Positions 4,506 through 7,336 of a DNA stretch of 7,336 bases are shown here, piece by piece. Made by a program: the position numbers and the translations under genes. The notes under the pieces are model-generated. The model worked only from the letters and a program-made list of their open reading frames with translations. It did no database searches and was not told the origin of the DNA. Position 1 is the stretch's first letter. The number at the start of each line of letters is the position of its first letter. Origin of the DNA: an uncultured Collinsella sp. (GTDB lineage: Bacteria > Actinomycetota > Coriobacteriia > Coriobacteriales > Coriobacteriaceae); the NCBI GenBank assembly GCA_902494585.1, contig CABUUD010000092.1, positions 1 to 7,336 on the forward strand, written 5' to 3'.

Positions 4506-6638
4506 ATGCCCGACGACCGTAACGACAACAATTCCCAGACTCCCCGGGAGCCTAAGATCCCGGGGATGCCCGGAGGCAAGAAGCCCACGCGTACGGGCTG
4601 GCTGTATTTTCTTTTGGCTTGCGCGCTTCTGGGCTATGCCTTCTTTAATATGGGATCCGGTTTTGCCAGCTCCAGCAATACCGTTAAGCTCGCGACGAGC
4701 GAGATGGTCAGCGCCATTAAGCAGGATCGCGTCGAAGATTTGACCTATACGGTTCAAGACGGAAGCGTGGCGGGTCATTACTGGAAGACAAAAAAGGACA
4801 AGGGCGATACGAGCGAGCTCAAGAGCTTTTCCTCGACCTATGTCGGCTCCGATTCGCTTGCCGAGCTTATGGCGGAGCACCCCGACACCAAGTATATCGT
4901 CAACACCAACGACCCCGATTTTTGGGGCGACTTGGCGATGAGCGTGCTGCCGACGATCGCCCTGATCGCCATCATGTTCTACTTTATGCGCCAGATGATG
5001 GGCGCCAATAACAGGAACATGCAGTTTGGCAAGGCCAATGCCAAGACCAACGAGGCTACGCGTCCCAAGGTTAAGTTCGAGGACGTGGCCGGCGTGGACG
5101 AGGCCGTCGAGGAGCTCGAGGAGATCCGCGACTTCCTAAGCGATCCGGACCGCTATCGCAAACTGGGTGCCAAGATCCCGCGCGGCGTTTTGCTGGTGGG
5201 CCCTCCGGGTACCGGTAAGACGCTGCTGGCCAAGGCCGTTGCCGGCGAGGCGGGCGTGCCGTTCTTTAGCATCTCTGGTTCTGACTTTGTCGAGATGTTC
5301 GTGGGTGTCGGTGCCAGCCGCGTGCGCGACCTCTTTAAGGAGGCCAAGTCTCAGGCTCCGTCGATCATCTTTATTGACGAGATCGATGCCGTGGGACGTC
5401 AGCGCGGAGCCGGTCTGGGCGGCGGCCACGACGAGCGCGAGCAGACGCTCAACCAGCTGCTGGTCGAGATGGACGGTTTTGAAGAAAGCGAGTCGGTCAT
5501 CCTGATCGCCGCAACCAACCGCCCCGATATTCTGGATCCGGCATTGCTGCGCCCCGGTCGTTTTGACCGCCAGGTCACGGTCGACCGTCCGGACGTAAAG
5601 GGCCGCGAGCAGATCTTGCGCGTGCATGCCGAGAATAAGCCGATGGACGAGGACGTTAAGTTTGAGAAACTCGCCCAGATGACCGTTGGCTTTACCGGTG
5701 CCGATCTGGCAAACCTGCTCAACGAGTCTGCGCTGCTGGCCGCTCGTCGTCATCGTTCCGTGATCTCGATGGACGAGGTCGAGGAGTCGATGGAGCGCGT
5801 GATTGCCGGACCGCAACGCAAGGGTCGCGTGATGACCGAAGCCGAGCGCACCACGATTGCCTACCACGAGAGCGGTCACGCCCTGGTGGGTCACATCTTG
5901 GAGCACTCCGACCCGGTTCATAAGATTTCGATTGTCAGCCGCGGCCAGGCTCTGGGCTACACGTTGCAGCTTCCACAGGAGGATCACTTCCTCAAGACCA
6001 AGAACGAGATGCTCGACGAGCTCGCCGTGTTCTTGGGCGGCCGCGTTGCCGAGGAGCTCATGTGCGATGACATCACGTCGGGCGCGAGCAACGACCTGGA
6101 GCGCGCGACCAAGATGGCACGCGAGATGGTTACGCGTTTGGGCATGAGCGAGGAGCTGGGCACGCAGGTGTTTGGCGAGGCACAGCATCAGGTGTTCCTT
6201 GGTCGCGATTACGCCGATCACCAGGATTACTCCGAGGAGACGGCACGCCGCATCGATATCGAGGTTCAGCGCATCATGCGCGAAGCCCATCGCCGTGCGG
6301 TCGAGATTCTGGATGCCCGTCGCGATCAACTCGATCTGATGGCGAAGGTGCTGCTTGAGCGCGAGACCGTCGAGGGCGATGCCGTGAACGCCCTGCTCGA
6401 CAACGAGTGGGATGCCTACCTTGAGCGCGAGGGCGATATCCTGGCGGCCAAGGAGGAGCGCAATGCCAAGGCGGCCGGCATGCCGACCAAAAAGCGCATG
6501 CCTCGTATGAGCGAGGAGGAGCTGGCGGCTGATGCCGCAGCTTTTGCGCAGGCGGCCATGCAGGAGGATGCCGAAGCCGCATCCGATGTTGATGGCGATA
6601 GCCATGTCGTCAACGCCGATGCCGACACCGACAAATAG
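4506..6638 (+). CDS. ftsH: ATP-dependent zinc metalloprotease FtsH
   Basis: A 710-residue membrane-anchored AAA+ protease that forms hexamers, extracts damaged membrane proteins and degrades selected regulators. A charged, Pro-rich cytoplasmic N-terminus (1-30) precedes membrane segment 1 (about 32-50), an extracytoplasmic domain (about 55-142) and membrane segment 2 (about 143-163). The AAA+ module has Walker A GPPGTGKT (232-239), pore loop MFVG (264-267), Walker B IIFIDEID (287-294), and the second region of homology [20 protein letters not shown] (336-355) with Arg349 and Arg352. The peptidase domain has zinc motif HESGH (454-458) and the third ligand Asp530 in [11 protein letters not shown]. 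All catalytic residues are intact. The C-terminus beyond about 655 is a basic patch (TKKRMPRM) followed by an Ala/Asp/Glu-rich acidic tail, making the protein longer than the 610-650 residues of many FtsH. It is coupled to hpt and followed by a terminator. Confidence 0.98.
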   Translation: MPDDRNDNNSQTPREPKIPGMPGGKKPTRTGWLYFLLACALLGYAFFNMGSGFASSSNTVKLATSEMVSAIKQDRVEDLTYTVQDGSVAGHYWKTKKDKGDTSELKSFSSTYVGSDSLAELMAEHPDTKYIVNTNDPDFWGDLAMSVLPTIALIAIMFYFMRQMMGANNRNMQFGKANAKTNEATRPKVKFEDVAGVDEAVEELEEIRDFLSDPDRYRKLGAKIPRGVLLVGPPGTGKTLLAKAVAGEAGVPFFSISGSDFVEMFVGVGASRVRDLFKEAKSQAPSIIFIDEIDAVGRQRGAGLGGGHDEREQTLNQLLVEMDGFEESESVILIAATNRPDILDPALLRPGRFDRQVTVDRPDVKGREQILRVHAENKPMDEDVKFEKLAQMTVGFTGADLANLLNESALLAARRHRSVISMDEVEESMERVIAGPQRKGRVMTEAERTTIAYHESGHALVGHILEHSDPVHKISIVSRGQALGYTLQLPQEDHFLKTKNEMLDELAVFLGGRVAEELMCDDITSGASNDLERATKMAREMVTRLGMSEELGTQVFGEAQHQVFLGRDYADHQDYSEETARRIDIEVQRIMREAHRRAVEILDARRDQLDLMAKVLLERETVEGDAVNALLDNEWDAYLEREGDILAAKEERNAKAAGMPTKKRMPRMSEEELAADAAAFAQAAMQEDAEAASDVDGDSHVVNADADTDK

Positions 6639-6652
6639 TCCTTCTAACGAAA

Positions 6653-6688
6653 GCCTCCGCGGGGAAACCTGCGGAGGCCTTTTCTTTT
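6653..6688 (+). terminator. Rho-independent terminator after ftsH
   Basis: GCCTCCGC (6653-6660) pairs perfectly with GCGGAGGC (6671-6678) around a 10-base loop, which may itself close by GG-AAA-CC. The tail is TTTTCTTTT (6680-6688). It begins 14 bases after the ftsH stop and should end the tilS-hpt-ftsH transcript. Confidence 0.93.
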
Positions 6689-6711
6689 GAGCGATATGGG
6701 GCCATCTGTTG

Positions 6712-6763
6712 ATTGGGGACAGACTTAAATGAGCGTTTTCACGCATTTAAGTCTGTCCCCAAT
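6712..6763. repeat. Palindromic element with perfect 20-bp arms (REP/REPIN-like candidate)
   Basis: ATTGGGGACAGACTTAAATG (6712-6731) is exactly complementary to 6744-6763, around a 12-base centre (6732-6743). An alternative inner pairing, GCG-TTTTCA-CGC (6733-6744), competes at the tip. No T tract follows (AATGAACATT), so it is not a standard terminator, and the ftsH terminator already lies just upstream. The outer GGGGACAG end and intergenic location resemble dispersed palindromic repeats mobilised by IS200-like REP-associated transposases; that link is an inference, since only one copy lies in the window. Confidence 0.8.
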
Positions 6764-6797
6764 GAACATTACTGCGGCGCTTTGCCCGACTAAAGCG

Positions 6798-6822
6798 TAC
6801 AATAGCGCCTATGCGAAAGGGG
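6798..6822 (+). promoter_or_regulatory. Candidate -10 box and ribosome site of the aminotransferase gene
   Basis: TACAAT (6798-6803; 5 of 6 to TATAAT) is followed by AAAGGGG ending at 6822, five bases before the ATG at 6828. No acceptable -35 box was found 16-18 bases upstream. The predicted leader is about 18 bases. The ribosome site is good; the promoter is tentative. Confidence 0.42.
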
Positions 6823-6827
6823 AACAG

Positions 6828-7336
6828 ATGATCAACGAAACTATGTATGCTCGCGGTGCGGAAAGCTCCATCATCCGCGAGATCTTTAGCTATGGTCTTG
6901 AGCGCAAGGCACAGATCGGTGCGGAGAACGTATTCGATTTTTCGCTGGGCAACCCGAGTGTTCCGGCGCCCGCTGCCGTGGCGGAGTCCATTAAGAAGGC
7001 CTTGGAGCTGCCGAGTGACCAGCTGCACGGCTACACTCCCGCACCGGGCCTGCCGCAATGTCGAGCAGCTGTCGCCGAATCGCTCAACCGTCGCTTTGGC
7101 ACGAGCTATGAGGGCAAGGACGTCTTTATGACGGTGGGTGCCGCGGCTTCGCTCACCTGCACGCTCAACGCCGTTACGAACCCGGGCGACGAGGTTATTG
7201 TTATCGCCCCGTACTTTCCGGAGTATCGCGTTTGGATTGAGAAGGCCGGCTGTACGTGTGTTGAGGCGCTCGCCGATGAAGATACGTTCCAGCTGAGCGT
7301 GGACAACGTGCTCAAGGCGATCAGCGATAAGACGGC
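6828..7336 (+). CDS. PLP-dependent aminotransferase, class I/II (5' part)
   Basis: The frame is open from ATG 6828 to the window edge (169 full codons), so only the first part of a protein normally near 400 residues is seen. Fold-type I aminotransferase features are clear: FSLGNPSVPAP (38-48) is the substrate-binding N-terminal segment, HGYTPAPGLPQCRAAVAESL (67-86) is the conserved Y-x-x-x-x-G-x-x-x-x-R pattern, TVGAAASLT (102-110) is the cofactor phosphate-binding turn, and PGDEVIVIAPYFPEY (119-133) carries the aromatic that stacks on PLP. The Schiff-base lysine and the second substrate arginine lie beyond the window, so the amino-acid substrate cannot be named; aspartate/aromatic-type and MalY/PatB-type relatives are both possible. 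It lies 189 bases after ftsH, behind a terminator and a palindromic element, so it is a separate transcription unit. Confidence 0.93.
   Translation, partial: MINETMYARGAESSIIREIFSYGLERKAQIGAENVFDFSLGNPSVPAPAAVAESIKKALELPSDQLHGYTPAPGLPQCRAAVAESLNRRFGTSYEGKDVFMTVGAAASLTCTLNAVTNPGDEVIVIAPYFPEYRVWIEKAGCTCVEALADEDTFQLSVDNVLKAISDKT

Noticed and set aside
2922..4588. Two long - strand frames (2922-3758 and 3749-4588) opposite tilS, hpt and the start of ftsH
   Set aside because: Both are shadows of well-identified + strand genes, have low-complexity translations and lack convincing start signals.
5136..6746. A 536-codon open frame on the - strand, antisense to ftsH
   Set aside because: It lies almost wholly opposite the highly conserved FtsH AAA+ and peptidase domains. 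Long antisense frames are expected opposite GC-rich genes with biased third positions, and its protein shows no recognisable motif.

Overview
The window looks like a chromosomal segment of a GC-rich Gram-positive bacterium, most likely an actinobacterium of the class Coriobacteriia (Collinsella-like). That placement is inferred from codon use, the tilS-hpt-ftsH gene order and general protein character; no database search was possible. Most genes are housekeeping genes. No CRISPR array, transposase, phage gene or tRNA was seen.

Layout: The window opens inside the last third of a 5S rRNA gene on the + strand, followed by a strong rho-independent terminator, so it begins at the 3' end of an rRNA operon. 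Next, on the - strand, is an unrecognised gene for a small protein with a disordered, hydrophilic N-terminal part and one C-terminal membrane segment. A 277-base AT-rich intergenic region separates it from a divergent small heat-shock protein gene (Hsp20). Hsp20 converges on a WalJ/YycJ-like metallo-beta-lactamase-fold gene (- strand), and the two appear to share one hairpin terminator.

The WalJ-like gene is divergent, with only 48 bases between start codons, from the cluster tilS - hpt - ftsH on the + strand. This is a conserved Gram-positive cluster: tRNA-Ile lysidine synthetase, hypoxanthine phosphoribosyltransferase and the membrane AAA+ zinc protease FtsH. A 148-base gap between tilS and hpt carries a perfect 7-bp dyad and a probable internal promoter, while hpt and ftsH are separated by a single base and are very probably co-transcribed. 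A terminator closes ftsH.

After it lies a 52-base palindromic element with perfect 20-bp arms, the most unusual non-coding structure in the window and a REP/REPIN-like candidate. The window ends within the first 169 codons of a class I/II PLP-dependent aminotransferase.

Several genes concern proteostasis and translation (5S rRNA, Hsp20, TilS, FtsH), and hpt adds purine salvage. The best candidates for something undescribed are the palindromic element, the orphan tail-anchored protein beside the rRNA operon, and the hsp20 leader region.
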